This document shows, piece after piece, positions 1 through 8,025 of a DNA stretch of 64,000 nucleotides. The notes below the pieces were generated by a model that saw nothing but the letters and a program-made list of their open reading frames with translations, ran no database searches and was not told the DNA's origin. Source of the DNA: Flavobacterium sp. SUN052 (GTDB lineage: Bacteria > Bacteroidota > Bacteroidia > Flavobacteriales > Flavobacteriaceae); NCBI RefSeq assembly GCF_028867935.1, contig NZ_JAPQNS010000009.1, positions 310,001 through 374,000 of the forward strand. Direction: 5' to 3'. Both the position numbers and the translations under genes were made by a program. The stretch's first letter is position 1. Every line of letters begins with the position of its first letter.

Positions 1-122
1 TCGACCAACGGGGATGCCGCCATCAGTGCTCCAACCTTAGCGCTATTTTTAATGAACTTCCGTCGAGACTGTTCGGTCGATTCTATGGCTTTTTTCGATT
101 CGTTGCGTCGCTTCATTTGCAT
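1..122 (-). CDS. Partial Tat-exported protein, N-terminus only
   Basis: Only the first 38-40 codons are present; the gene runs off the left edge. Two in-frame ATGs (first base at 122 and at 116) are possible starts. The translation has a basic, charged start followed by SRRKFIKNSA and a small-residue hydrophobic stretch (VGALMAASP), which is a twin-arginine signal. In this phylum such leaders are common on Gfo/Idh/MocA-type oxidoreductases and other cofactor enzymes, but nothing of the mature protein is visible, so the function is unknown. Confidence 0.7.
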   Translation of the reverse strand, partial: MQMKRRNESKKAIESTEQSRRKFIKNSAKVGALMAASPLV

Positions 123-437
123 CTGGTTGTGCGGCTTTTTTTGGTTGCCCCTGAATTAAGCGATAAAAGGCTTATGGAAACGATTTTTAATGGTACCTCA
201 TAGTTTAGAACAGAATCGCCGGATTGTTAACGGTCTGAATCTGCATCAGGGGCCAGTATCGGTAAGCATCCGCCTACCGTGTAATAAATTTATGGCCACT
301 TATTTGAAAAATCTATCTGTTCTATAGCCATTTAGAGAGTTTGGCATCAAAATGGTACTGTGTTAAAGCGAGCATATGACCCCTAATGTGGGCAGTATGT
401 TTAGTCAACCCATTTCGAATAATAAACTCTATTTGCC
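123..437. other. Intergenic region between divergent genes
   Basis: These 315 bases separate the partial Tat-exported gene (minus) from the ArsR gene (plus), so they should hold both promoters. I see no convincing ORF, RNA gene or strong hairpin. AT-rich stretches near 295-320 and 410-435 could be promoter parts, but I cannot assign a -7/-33 pair. Confidence 0.5.
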
Positions 438-740
438 ATGAACGAAAAGAAAATTAACCAAACAGCTGAACTACTCAAGGTAATTGCGCACCCTGCCCGT
501 TTAAAAATCCTGCTTCTGCTGGCCGACCAAGGCCCCCGGAATGTTTCCGCCTTACAGGAAGAACTACAGTTGGAGCAGTCGTTGCTCTCGCATCATTTGA
601 TAAAACTCAAAGACAAAGGAGTTCTGATTTGCCAGCGTAGAGGCAAGGAAATGCACTACGAAGTGAATAATACGTTGCTGGAAAAACTGATTCACTTGCT
701 CTCGGAGCGTATTGACCAGGAGCCGGTAGCGGCTGCATAA
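438..740 (+). CDS. ArsR-family winged-helix transcriptional regulator
   Basis: A 100-residue protein that is almost entirely one ArsR/SmtB-type winged helix-turn-helix. It opens with the typical first helix (ELLKVIAHPARLKILLLL), has a recognition helix around residues 45-62 (LEQSLLSHHLIKLKDKGVL), and a wing containing RRGKEMHYEV. Length is normal for the family. The metal-binding ELCxC motif of ArsR/SmtB sensors is absent and there is only one Cys, so this is probably a metal-independent member. It stands alone, with a strong terminator just downstream. Its target is not evident. Confidence 0.88.
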   Translation: MNEKKINQTAELLKVIAHPARLKILLLLADQGPRNVSALQEELQLEQSLLSHHLIKLKDKGVLICQRRGKEMHYEVNNTLLEKLIHLLSERIDQEPVAAA

Positions 741-770
741 CCGTTGCCTACTGACGTAACTCAGATTCTG

Positions 771-806
771 AAAAAAGCCCCGTACGGATAGTACGGGGCT
801 TTTTTT
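771..806 (+). terminator. Rho-independent terminator after the ArsR gene
   Basis: Perfect inverted repeat AAAAAGCCCCGTAC / GTACGGGGCTTTTT around a 5-base loop, ending in a T run. It lies 30 bases after the ArsR stop codon. Confidence 0.92.
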
Positions 807-1138
807 GTGCTAAAAGGATTGCGATACGTTGTTTCTAGGTAATGTCTCCTTAGCACAAATTATGAGTGGAGTCATCTTTCACGTGACCACGCCAGATTAG
901 CTTTACTTGATAGCTAAATAATCAGATGTCACTGAACAGGCTGAGTGATATCGAATGGCAAAATAGTAGAAAATACAGACTATATGAATACTTAATGGGT
1001 ACATAAGTTATAAAAATATAACTCACAGTTAGATTTGTAGTATTTCACCTTATATTGCAATCATTATAAAATAACGAACTAATCGCGCATGTATAAAATA
1101 AGATGTGTAATAGAGAAAATCGGACACACAAGGTGCCC
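807..1138. other. AT-rich intergenic region
   Basis: About 330 AT-rich bases between the ArsR terminator and the next small gene. No ORF, tRNA or strong hairpin is visible. The composition is clearly more AT-rich than the flanks, as is common for accessory or regulatory DNA. Confidence 0.5.
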
Positions 1139-1432
1139 ATGTCTACAAATTCAGAGAATCAGATGGCCTACAGAAAGACCTCCGATTACGTAGAGATATT
1201 TCGTCTTGTTAGCAAGCTGAAGCTTTCAGTGAAAGACAACCCAGACGCCCAGAAACTGATACTGAAACTTGAGAAGAAGTGCATTCAGCAATTGGGCAAC
1301 TCCCAGACTTTGAAAGTAGATAAGGGTAAAAACTTGTATACGATTGCCAATCTGCTTTTACAACTTGAGCGGATCGCAGAGAATCACTGGGAAGATGTGA
1401 AGGAAATTTTTAGAACAGTAGAGGAACCCTAG
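1139..1432 (+). CDS. Small hypothetical protein
   Basis: A 97-residue, mostly alpha-helical, Lys/Leu-rich protein not recognised as any family. I prefer the ATG at 1139 (MSTNSENQ) over the upstream in-frame ATG at 1103, because the extra 12 residues (MCNRENRTHKVP) look like leader sequence. The second half (NLYTIANLLLQLERIAENHWEDVKEIF) could form paired helices. It is followed 75 bases later by an XRE regulator on the same strand, so the two may be co-transcribed. Base composition is lower in GC than the window average. Confidence 0.6.
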   Translation: MSTNSENQMAYRKTSDYVEIFRLVSKLKLSVKDNPDAQKLILKLEKKCIQQLGNSQTLKVDKGKNLYTIANLLLQLERIAENHWEDVKEIFRTVEEP

Positions 1433-1507
1433 CAGTCTAGAGTTCCCCACTGGGGTTTTATTTTCACAGATAAACAACCCCATAAAGAAGCAAAACGACC
1501 AAAATTA

Positions 1508-1831
1508 ATGACCGACGGAATCGGCTTCGCAATTAATCGGTACCGCGTGCGTAAGGGATATTCGCAGAAGCATTTAGCGCAGCTGTGTGGTATCACTCCC
1601 ACTTACATGTCCCAAATTGAAAGCGGCAAGAAGACTCCCAGTTACACGCTTGTAACGAAGCTCTGCCAGGAGTTGGGAATTAAGCAACAAGACCTTTATA
1701 GAACTTTGTTTCTGGATAGCTTTGTCAATGAAAGCCCAGAGAGTAACAAAGCAGAGTTCATTTCTATATTGAGAGAAATGCTTGATCGACTCACTGCAAC
1801 CGATAAAAAGCCTTCGTTTCAGGAAAATTGA
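1508..1831 (+). CDS. XRE-family helix-turn-helix regulator
   Basis: A 107-residue protein with a Cro/C1-type HTH at about residues 8-62: IGFAINRYRVRKGYSQKHLA, then TPTYMSQIESGKKTPS, the usual second and third helices. The C-terminal 40 residues are charged and may mediate dimer contacts. This layout is typical of small single-domain XRE repressors, including antitoxin-like ones. No toxin-like partner is recognisable; the upstream 97-residue gene is the only same-strand neighbour. Confidence 0.87.
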   Translation: MTDGIGFAINRYRVRKGYSQKHLAQLCGITPTYMSQIESGKKTPSYTLVTKLCQELGIKQQDLYRTLFLDSFVNESPESNKAEFISILREMLDRLTATDKKPSFQEN

Positions 1832-1849
1832 GACCGGTTTTTGAAATTG

Positions 1850-1880
1850 AGCCCAAACAGAGAATGTTTGGGCTTTTTTG
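1850..1880. terminator. Rho-independent terminator between convergent genes
   Basis: Stem GCCCAAAC / GTTTGGGC with a 7-base loop, followed by six T on the plus strand. It sits between the XRE gene (plus) and the cupin gene (minus). Confidence 0.9.
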
Positions 1881-1917
1881 TTGAGGTCCTAAAACAGATC
1901 ATGGCCACCAACCAACC

Positions 1918-2478
1918 CTAAAACGAGCCAATCAAATCCAGGATATTTTCTTCGTACAAGACTCGGATTTCTTCGTACAGGAACTGGAGATCCCGCGAGA
2001 AAAAAGAATCGATTCGGCCGTAAAAGGCAGCAATGATTGGTAAGAGTTTACATTTTAAGGGGATCAGCACGGAATTCATTGGGCCCTGATCACTGCCTGT
2101 TATAGTCGCTGGGATGGACCGATAAGGCTCATCGATGTAATCAGTTATTGAAAAGTATTCTTCGGCTACAACCAACAGTATGGCATCAGGACTGAAATCG
2201 TACATCAGTCGCCAGTCTTCGGGGTTGGCGAACAAACAGGTTGTGGGGGCGTCCAGCGTGTACCACTGATCTTCCTGCGGAGTCTGAACGTAGATTTTGA
2301 CTGACCCTACTACGCACCGCAACATCATTTGGCCTGACGTGTGGCGATGACCCCCTCGGCTTTCTCGAGCCGCTACCTGATAAATCCAGAAAAGTCGCTG
2401 GGGGGCTTTACCCCAGTAGGTTTGAAGCCAGGTAAGATCGTCAACTTGTAAATTGGGGCAGGTAGTTAGTTGAGCCAT
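1918..2478 (-). CDS. WxcM/FdtA-like sugar 3,4-ketoisomerase-type cupin (orphan)
   Basis: A 186-residue protein whose first ~125 residues match the FdtA/QdtA/WxcM cupin family (TDP-4-oxo-6-deoxyhexose 3,4-ketoisomerases). The signature RGGHRH at about residues 41-46 carries the conserved histidines, followed by the cupin strand VVGSVKIYV, then ILLVVAEEYFSITDYIDEPY, equivalent to the family's ADYI-R/S motif. About 60 extra C-terminal residues, rich in aromatic and acidic residues, are unusual. A second, normal-length paralogue lies at 62362-62754 inside a glycan locus. This copy has no sugar-biosynthesis neighbours. The family call is fairly firm; the substrate is unknown. Confidence 0.75.
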   Translation of the reverse strand: MAQLTTCPNLQVDDLTWLQTYWGKAPQRLFWIYQVAARESRGGHRHTSGQMMLRCVVGSVKIYVQTPQEDQWYTLDAPTTCLFANPEDWRLMYDFSPDAILLVVAEEYFSITDYIDEPYRSIPATITGSDQGPMNSVLIPLKCKLLPIIAAFYGRIDSFFSRDLQFLYEEIRVLYEENILDLIGSF

Positions 2479-2905
2479 TAAAACGTCAATGCTTACTTGT
2501 CTGTACTTGGTCAGATGTGCTTTTACCCCCGGTCTAAAATCAATACGTGATTTTAGAACAATCCTGCTATAAGGAAACGGGTAAGCAAAAGCTAATAGGA
2601 GTGGATAGGACTAGAATTCTCAACAGACTGAAGCTGTTTGGCAAATATACTGCGGATGCAAAATAATAGTAAACTCCTGTTTCACAAAATGATACAATGG
2701 GTTTAGATGCTCATTTGAACAGCTAGTAAGATTTAATGGCTGTGTATTTAAATTTCTGTAAATCAATAATTTACGATTTTCCTCTAAATAGCTTTTTAAA
2801 TGGTATAACCTACAAATACCGTAAAAAAAGTATAACTATTTTTCATTGTATTCTATTAATATATTTTCTAGTTACCTTTACTTAGTTAATAAAAAAACAA
2901 TGACA
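2479..2905. other. AT-rich intergenic region between divergent genes
   Basis: About 430 AT-rich bases between the cupin gene (minus) and the next small gene (plus). I see no ORF, RNA gene or strong hairpin. The last 60 bases contain TTACCTTTA near 2872-2880, one base from the TAnnTTTG promoter element, 25 bases before the likely start at 2906. Confidence 0.45.
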
Positions 2906-3283
2906 ATGGCTACCACGGATCTCCCCAGTCAACCTGCTTTTACCATTGCCGCTCAGACAGCGAGTCTCAGCCAAGGCATATTAAACGTACCAACCAGTAT
3001 TGACTCGTATATTGGGGCACACGGTAGAATCGTTGTAGTAACCCTTCCCGACGAACAACGCATTCATTGCGTAATCGACCGTAAAAATTCAACCAAGAAT
3101 GGAGCGCGGCTCACTAATCCATTGCTGAAAGACTTTTTCGGGAATAAAACCCAAAAGGGAAATCAGTATCGTGCTAAAGTAATTGGTACTAATGCAATCA
3201 GTATAAAAATTATTGAGCCAGAAACGGCTCCTGTTGAGCTTACTGATGAAAAAGTTGAGCAAAGCACTGACAACAACGAATAG
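2906..3283 (+). CDS. Hypothetical protein, 125 residues
   Basis: I take the ATG at 2906 (MATTDLPSQP) as the start. ATGs at 2900 and 2846 are in frame, but the 2846 version adds an AT-rich, unlikely N-terminus. The body is predicted beta-rich (GRIVVVTLPDEQRIHCVIDR and YRAKVIGTNAISIKIIEP), with a charged, disordered tail. I do not recognise the family. It shares a terminator with the convergent propeller gene. Confidence 0.6.
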   Translation: MATTDLPSQPAFTIAAQTASLSQGILNVPTSIDSYIGAHGRIVVVTLPDEQRIHCVIDRKNSTKNGARLTNPLLKDFFGNKTQKGNQYRAKVIGTNAISIKIIEPETAPVELTDEKVEQSTDNNE

Positions 3284-3351
3284 AAAATCAGTACGTGACT
3301 AAGCCATTTTTCGAGCCTGCCATAGGCTAATCGAAATCTGGATGTGTACAT

Positions 3352-3388
3352 AAAAAAGCCCGAATCCTTAACAGATTCGGGCTTTTTA
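3352..3388. terminator. Bidirectional terminator
   Basis: AAAAAGCCCGAATC / GATTCGGGCTTTTT with a 7-base loop, between convergent genes, and with A and T runs on both sides so it can act in both directions. Confidence 0.9.
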
Positions 3389-3406
3389 TTGGCAAATAGG
3401 GTCCCC

Positions 3407-4966
3407 TTATTTCCCGGCAACCATGCCCGGACTAACGGGTGCCGAGTTACTGATAAAGGCAAGTCGTTTGCTATCGGGCGACCACGAAGGCGTGTTTATG
3501 GTGCCTTGTCCGCCGTAGATATATGCGATTACTTTCGGGGTTGTTTTGGCGGGTTCGCCATTTTCAATGGGTATCAATCGAAGATACACGTGCTTGTAAA
3601 ATGGGTGGTCAGTTGGGGTAATCTCTTTGCCAAACGACAAAATCACCATCTGTTTGCCATCGGGTGAAATGTGCGGAAACCAGTTGTTGTACTCGTCGTT
3701 GGTAATTTGCTGCTGATCGCTGCCGTCTGCTTTCATACGCCAGATTTGCATAGTGCCGCTGCGGGTCGAGTTAAAATAAACGTACTGACCATCAGGTGAG
3801 TATTCCGGCCCGTCGTCTAAACCTTTGGCCGTGGTTAGCTGAACCTCCTCGCCACCGCCTGAAGGGACTTTAAAAATGTCGAACTCTCCGTTACGCTGAG
3901 CCGTGAACACAAGCCACTTGGCATCAGGCGACCAGCCATGCAAATACGAATGGCCAATGGGCGTAATCCGTTTGGGCTTGCCGCCTTTTACCGGCACCGT
4001 GTAGATAATAGACTTATTGCCGTCTTCTTTGCTGTTGTTACTCAGCCCCAGCATCTTACCATCGAATGACAACACGTGGTCGTTGTTGTTATTTGTTACA
4101 AAATCAGTGTTAAGAACGGACGTTGTTTTCTTCTTCAAATCGAAGCTGTACATCAGCCCTTTGCTGTTATAAATCAGCGTTTTGTTATTGGGCGTCCAGT
4201 TGGGGGCCTGTAACGATTCGGGCGAGTAGTGCAGAATTGTGCGGTCGCCGGAGGCCACGTCCATAACTTCGATGTTACTGCCGATGTATTCGCGGTAGGG
4301 AACAAAGTCGGGCTTGGCCGGAATGCTGATGCGCACATCCTTAAAAACGCCATGCTCCACTACTTCTTTGTTGTGCGACCCAATAAATAAGCCCACATAA
4401 ACCTCATCGCCCAAATCAAGGTCGGTAACTTCCTGAGTTACGAATGGCTCACCGAATTTAGCTACTGACATGGTGTACTTATTCCCCCGCCGTTCCAGCT
4501 GAATCACATCGGCATGGGTAAGTTTAGAGCGTAATTCCTCTGTTTTCGCCCCTTTTGTTCGCCGAAACTGGAGCGAGGTTAGCCCGTCGCCGTGTTCGGC
4601 GGCATTAATATGGGCCGAGTTACTGTCTAAACTGCTCCGAACCATCCAGCCGACTTTACGGTGCGGATCAACGCCCTTACCGACTAGTGAAGCCCGTGTG
4701 TACAGAATGAAATCGCCTTTCATGCGTTTCCACATAAAATGAAACTCGTCGTGGTCAAACCAGATATTATACCCTGCCCCCGACATCTCGTATTGGTGCA
4801 TTTTGGGGTCATATCGAGCAGAACCTGGTTTCAATACTTTACCTACGTCGCCGTGACCGTCGAAAAGACCAAGAGGCTGGGTTTGTGCCATTGCTGGTCC
4901 GGTAGCAAGTAGCAGGAAGACAAAAAGCCCCTTCAGCAGGGGGGACAATAAGGGTTTCATAAGCAT
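3407..4966 (-). CDS. Secreted TolB-like beta-propeller protein
   Basis: A 519-residue protein with a clear signal peptide (hydrophobic core GLFVFLLLATG, cut near AMAQ). Residues ~30-215 resemble a DUF1349/concanavalin-like lectin-type domain. Residues ~230-510 hold several PD40/WD40-like repeats of the TolB type: GWSPDAKWLVFTAQ, EYSPDGQYVYFNSTRSG, HISPDGKQMVIL. TolB itself is shorter and belongs to tol-pal, so this is a propeller of the family found in many secreted Bacteroidota proteins, not true TolB. It is downstream of and on the same strand as a response regulator/kinase pair (100-base gap), which could regulate it. The function is unknown; it may bind carbohydrate or protein. Confidence 0.78.
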   Translation of the reverse strand: MLMKPLLSPLLKGLFVFLLLATGPAMAQTQPLGLFDGHGDVGKVLKPGSARYDPKMHQYEMSGAGYNIWFDHDEFHFMWKRMKGDFILYTRASLVGKGVDPHRKVGWMVRSSLDSNSAHINAAEHGDGLTSLQFRRTKGAKTEELRSKLTHADVIQLERRGNKYTMSVAKFGEPFVTQEVTDLDLGDEVYVGLFIGSHNKEVVEHGVFKDVRISIPAKPDFVPYREYIGSNIEVMDVASGDRTILHYSPESLQAPNWTPNNKTLIYNSKGLMYSFDLKKKTTSVLNTDFVTNNNNDHVLSFDGKMLGLSNNSKEDGNKSIIYTVPVKGGKPKRITPIGHSYLHGWSPDAKWLVFTAQRNGEFDIFKVPSGGGEEVQLTTAKGLDDGPEYSPDGQYVYFNSTRSGTMQIWRMKADGSDQQQITNDEYNNWFPHISPDGKQMVILSFGKEITPTDHPFYKHVYLRLIPIENGEPAKTTPKVIAYIYGGQGTINTPSWSPDSKRLAFISNSAPVSPGMVAGK

Positions 4967-5067
4967 TCAGGCTTTTTAAAGGGCTATAGGAGCGTATAGC
5001 TATGTCAAAAGCCTGACCACTCATGCATATACCTTTGTGAAAAGACACCTATTCAATTGGGAGACTA

Positions 5068-5712
5068 TCAAAGGCCGTTTTCGCGGGCAAACTGTATGAG
5101 TTCGACGGTGGTATCGGTTCGCAGTTTGTAGTGAATGTTGCGCCGGTGGCTCTTGACGGTCAAATAACTTAGGCTCAATTTTTCAGCAATCTGTTGGGAG
5201 CTTAATCCATTACAAACGCATTGCAGAATCTCCATTTCGCGGGGGGTAAGCTGAAACCGCCGGATAAACGCATCATCGGCGTGCAGATTGGACCGGCGAA
5301 GGTCGGTCAGAGCCGGGTCAAAATAGCGACCCCCATCGCGGACTAACCGAAGGCTGGTGAGCAACTCGCGGTGGTTTACATTTTTGAGCAGATAACCGTG
5401 GGCACCCAATTGCCGGAACGTTTCGACAAGGTGGCTCTCGGCATACATGGTCAGTATAATAACGCGGAGGTTCTGAAAATCCCGTAACAGGAGCGGGACC
5501 AACTCCTGACCCGTCCGGTTGGGCAGGTTAACATCAAGCAATACCAGATCGGGAGCCAGTTGATGAACGGCGTTCAGTACGTGGGCTCCATCAAATACTT
5601 GCCCAACAACAGCCAGGTCCTTTTCAACGCTAAGCAAGCTGTTCAGGCCATTACTAAAAAGCTGATGGTCGTCGACCAGCAGGATACGGGTGGGGGGCAG
5701 GGAAGGTATCAT
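5068..5712 (-). CDS. NarL/LuxR-family response regulator
   Basis: A 214-residue two-component regulator. The receiver domain (residues 8-125) has the acidic pair in LLVDDHQ, the phosphorylated Asp in LVLLDVNLP, a Thr in VIILTMYAES, and the Lys in YLLKNVNHRE. A GerE/LuxR HTH follows (~150-214; LTPREMEILQCVCNGLSSQQIA and LSYLTVKSHRRNIHYKL). The start codon lies inside the end of the upstream kinase gene (59-base overlap), and no later Met is suitable, so the two are likely translationally coupled. Targets are unknown. Confidence 0.93.
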   Translation of the reverse strand: MIPSLPPTRILLVDDHQLFSNGLNSLLSVEKDLAVVGQVFDGAHVLNAVHQLAPDLVLLDVNLPNRTGQELVPLLLRDFQNLRVIILTMYAESHLVETFRQLGAHGYLLKNVNHRELLTSLRLVRDGGRYFDPALTDLRRSNLHADDAFIRRFQLTPREMEILQCVCNGLSSQQIAEKLSLSYLTVKSHRRNIHYKLRTDTTVELIQFARENGL

Positions 5713-7567
5713 AGGGAATTTCTAAAGCAATCAGGGTTCCGGTCGAACTTGATTCAGAGTTCACGGTTGCTCCCAAAAAACTGGCACGTAAATAAACATT
5801 TTTAAGGCCCATACCGGTCCTGGAGTCGGGTTTCTGACCATTTGTTTGGAGGGGTGGCAAGGCACCATTACCATTGTCTTCAACGGATGCGTACAGAAAT
5901 TGTGGGTAGAAAATTAACTGCACAATAATCCGGCTAGCCTGGGCGTGACGGAGCGCATTAGTCAGTAACTCCCGAAGAATACGGTAGGTATTTATTTCGA
6001 GTTCGGGCGACAAACGGCGCTCAGGACTGGGGCTAATCAACAACACTCGCGTGGTCGATTGCTGATCCGCCAGATCAACGGCTTCCTGAAGTGCCTGCCG
6101 CAGTCCTATCTGCGTAAACGTTGACGGCATCAAGTGGTGCGCAATGAGCCGCAAATCGTGTGATGCCCGTCTGGTAAGGTCCAAAGCCGTTTGTAATTGC
6201 TCATTGTGGCGTTCGTTTTGCATCGATAGTTCGCCCTGTAAAGCGGCTAATGTTCCCCCTAAATCGTCGTGGAGGTTGGCAGCAATTTTTGTGCGTTCAT
6301 CTTCCTGGGCCTGAATGACCTGACGGGCGCTGTTTCGTGAAACCTCGTTCAGTTCGAGGAGGGTGCGTCGCTGGTTGGCGTTGAAACGCAAAATGAGCCC
6401 CACACCGAGGGTGATCATCTCAAATACGAGTACCGGGTAAAACGCCGACACGAACATAAACCGATTAGATGGCAAGAAACGGCCTGTTAAACTATAGTAG
6501 CCCCAAAGGAACGCCATAGGAGCCAGGGCAAGGGCAATGATCAGTACTTCATTACGCCGTCGGGTAGCTCCCAAACCTAAGCAACCGATAATAAGGATCA
6601 AATAAGCGTAGTTGCAATAGGTGGCTAGTTGGTAAGGCGGACTATTGTCGGGTTGCAGGGCCACCCAGCCACTCAGGATCAGCATAACGGCCAGCAGACC
6701 GTTCATAAGGTTCCACAGCCAGGGAGGGGCGTACTCGTTTAAACAGATAAACCGCAGGTAAAAACTCCCATGACAGGCCGTGGATAGCAGCACCATGACA
6801 CTGCCAAAGGCAGGGTTGGCTAGCCAGCCGGGATTATCGAAGAGGTGACCGTAAATACCGTTTATGTTCAGAATATAGCCCAATTGCGCAACGGTGTACA
6901 GGCAGTAAAAGCCATAAATCACCTTTCGGGTGACGAACAGAAAAGCGAGTCCGAAGCAAAAAACTAACCCGATGGCACCGTACAAAAGGCCCTGCATGAG
7001 CAGTTCGTTAGCGTCGTACCGCAGAAAATTTCGTTCGTCGTAGAGGGCAATCAACGCTTTGCTTCGTTGCTGGCGAGGATCGACTTTGGTATGCAACACG
7101 GCGGTAACTTTTTGACCCGGTGCCAGCTCAATCAGAAAATTATGCAAGCGGTAGGGGAGAGGCCGCTTAATAATGGGTAACTGCCAGTTGCTGTTTTGCT
7201 GGCTCAAAAGCGTGTCGGAGCGGTTAGCGGAGTGAGCGAACAAAAAGAGATCGGCCTTTTCAAAAAAATGTTGCTGTAGATTCAGTACCAGACGCCGGGG
7301 CTGAGTCCCCATGTTGTCGAGACGGAACAGTAGGTAGTGGTCGCGGGTATCAGTGCGGTAGTTTACAACGGCTTCATCGACCGGGCGGAACTGGTCAAAC
7401 AAACGAGGTAATTTACGGATAGAGAGGGCATGGGAGGAATCGAGCCGAGTCAGGTAGCCAGCCAGAAACGATTCGGTGAAGTCTGGCTCGATTCGTAGTA
7501 CGGGTTGGGCCGATAGGCTTGATCCCATGCCCAGTACTACTAATAAGATCCAGACCCGAATGGACAT
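5654..7567 (-). CDS. 7TM-DISM sensor histidine kinase
   Basis: A 637-residue membrane sensor kinase. It has a signal peptide (cut near LSAQP), an extracellular 7TMR-DISM-type beta domain (~25-175), then seven hydrophobic segments (~185-400). After these come a HisKA_3 dimerisation helix with the phospho-acceptor His at about residue 431 (NLHDDLGGTLAAL) and a HATPase domain with the N box ELLTNALRHA and G box GMGLKNVYLRA. This is the NarX/DesK-type kinase that pairs with LuxR-type regulators. The partner overlaps its 3' end. The extracellular domain type is known to bind carbohydrates or related ligands; the actual ligand is unknown. Confidence 0.92.
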   Translation of the reverse strand: MSIRVWILLVVLGMGSSLSAQPVLRIEPDFTESFLAGYLTRLDSSHALSIRKLPRLFDQFRPVDEAVVNYRTDTRDHYLLFRLDNMGTQPRRLVLNLQQHFFEKADLFLFAHSANRSDTLLSQQNSNWQLPIIKRPLPYRLHNFLIELAPGQKVTAVLHTKVDPRQQRSKALIALYDERNFLRYDANELLMQGLLYGAIGLVFCFGLAFLFVTRKVIYGFYCLYTVAQLGYILNINGIYGHLFDNPGWLANPAFGSVMVLLSTACHGSFYLRFICLNEYAPPWLWNLMNGLLAVMLILSGWVALQPDNSPPYQLATYCNYAYLILIIGCLGLGATRRRNEVLIIALALAPMAFLWGYYSLTGRFLPSNRFMFVSAFYPVLVFEMITLGVGLILRFNANQRRTLLELNEVSRNSARQVIQAQEDERTKIAANLHDDLGGTLAALQGELSMQNERHNEQLQTALDLTRRASHDLRLIAHHLMPSTFTQIGLRQALQEAVDLADQQSTTRVLLISPSPERRLSPELEINTYRILRELLTNALRHAQASRIIVQLIFYPQFLYASVEDNGNGALPPLQTNGQKPDSRTGMGLKNVYLRASFLGATVNSESSSTGTLIALEIPYDTFPAPHPYPAGRRPSAF

Positions 7568-7631
7568 GCTTTTTTGTTAATTGGATTACGCCCGTTTTTG
7601 AGCAATATACGCTACTAAAAAAGTCTGCGAA

Positions 7632-7651
7632 AATACCTCCTAAGAGGTATT
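7632..7651. promoter_or_regulatory. Possible operator upstream of the kinase/regulator operon
   Basis: Perfect 8-base inverted repeat AATACCTC / GAGGTATT with a 4-base spacer, 65-84 bases before the kinase ATG. Its size and position fit a dimeric regulator site, possibly autoregulation. It is not near any gene end, so a terminator is less likely. Confidence 0.35.
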
Positions 7652-7952
7652 TCAAGTGAATGTGTTGAATAAGACCTTTGCCCCGTGACTAGTTAATGAC
7701 TGCAAGGGACTACTCAATACGAAAACCTTCCTCTTTTATCTATCCATGGCTGTGATAGTTTTAAAGTCCGTGAGTCGTTATTAACCAATCCGCCGAATAT
7801 CCACTCCATCTGGATTACCTGCTTTGGACAAACTCATCGGCACTCTTTGGCGTGCTGCTGAGTTTGTTTTCTATGAACCAGCCTGATCTGGAAAGATTGG
7901 CTTTTGAAACGGTATATAGGTGTATTCAACCTGCAACTATAAACAGTAAAAT
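7652..7952. other. Intergenic region
   Basis: The bases upstream of the kinase operon out to the hairpin at 7953. No gene is supported. A plus-strand open frame that begins at 7852 is antisense to the hydrolase gene and has no coding character. Confidence 0.5.
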
Positions 7953-8008
7953 AACGGAGGCTGGACGGTTAGATCTTCATTGCGATGATCTAACGTCCAG
8001 CCTCCGTT
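7953..8008 (-). terminator. Long-stem terminator after the CocE-type hydrolase
   Basis: Arms AACGGAGGCTGGACG..TTAGATC and GATCTAACGTCCAGCCTCCGTT form about 22 base pairs with one bulged G and an ~11-base loop. Read on the minus strand the hairpin is followed by a T-rich tract (TTATTTTACTGTTT), and it lies 17 bases after the hydrolase stop. Confidence 0.85.
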
Positions 8009-8025
8009 GTCTATTGAGAAGAGCG

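Noticed and set aside
5030..5037. TACCTTTG match to the -7 promoter element on the plus strand
   Set aside because: No plus-strand gene follows; the neighbouring genes are all on the minus strand, so it is likely a chance match.
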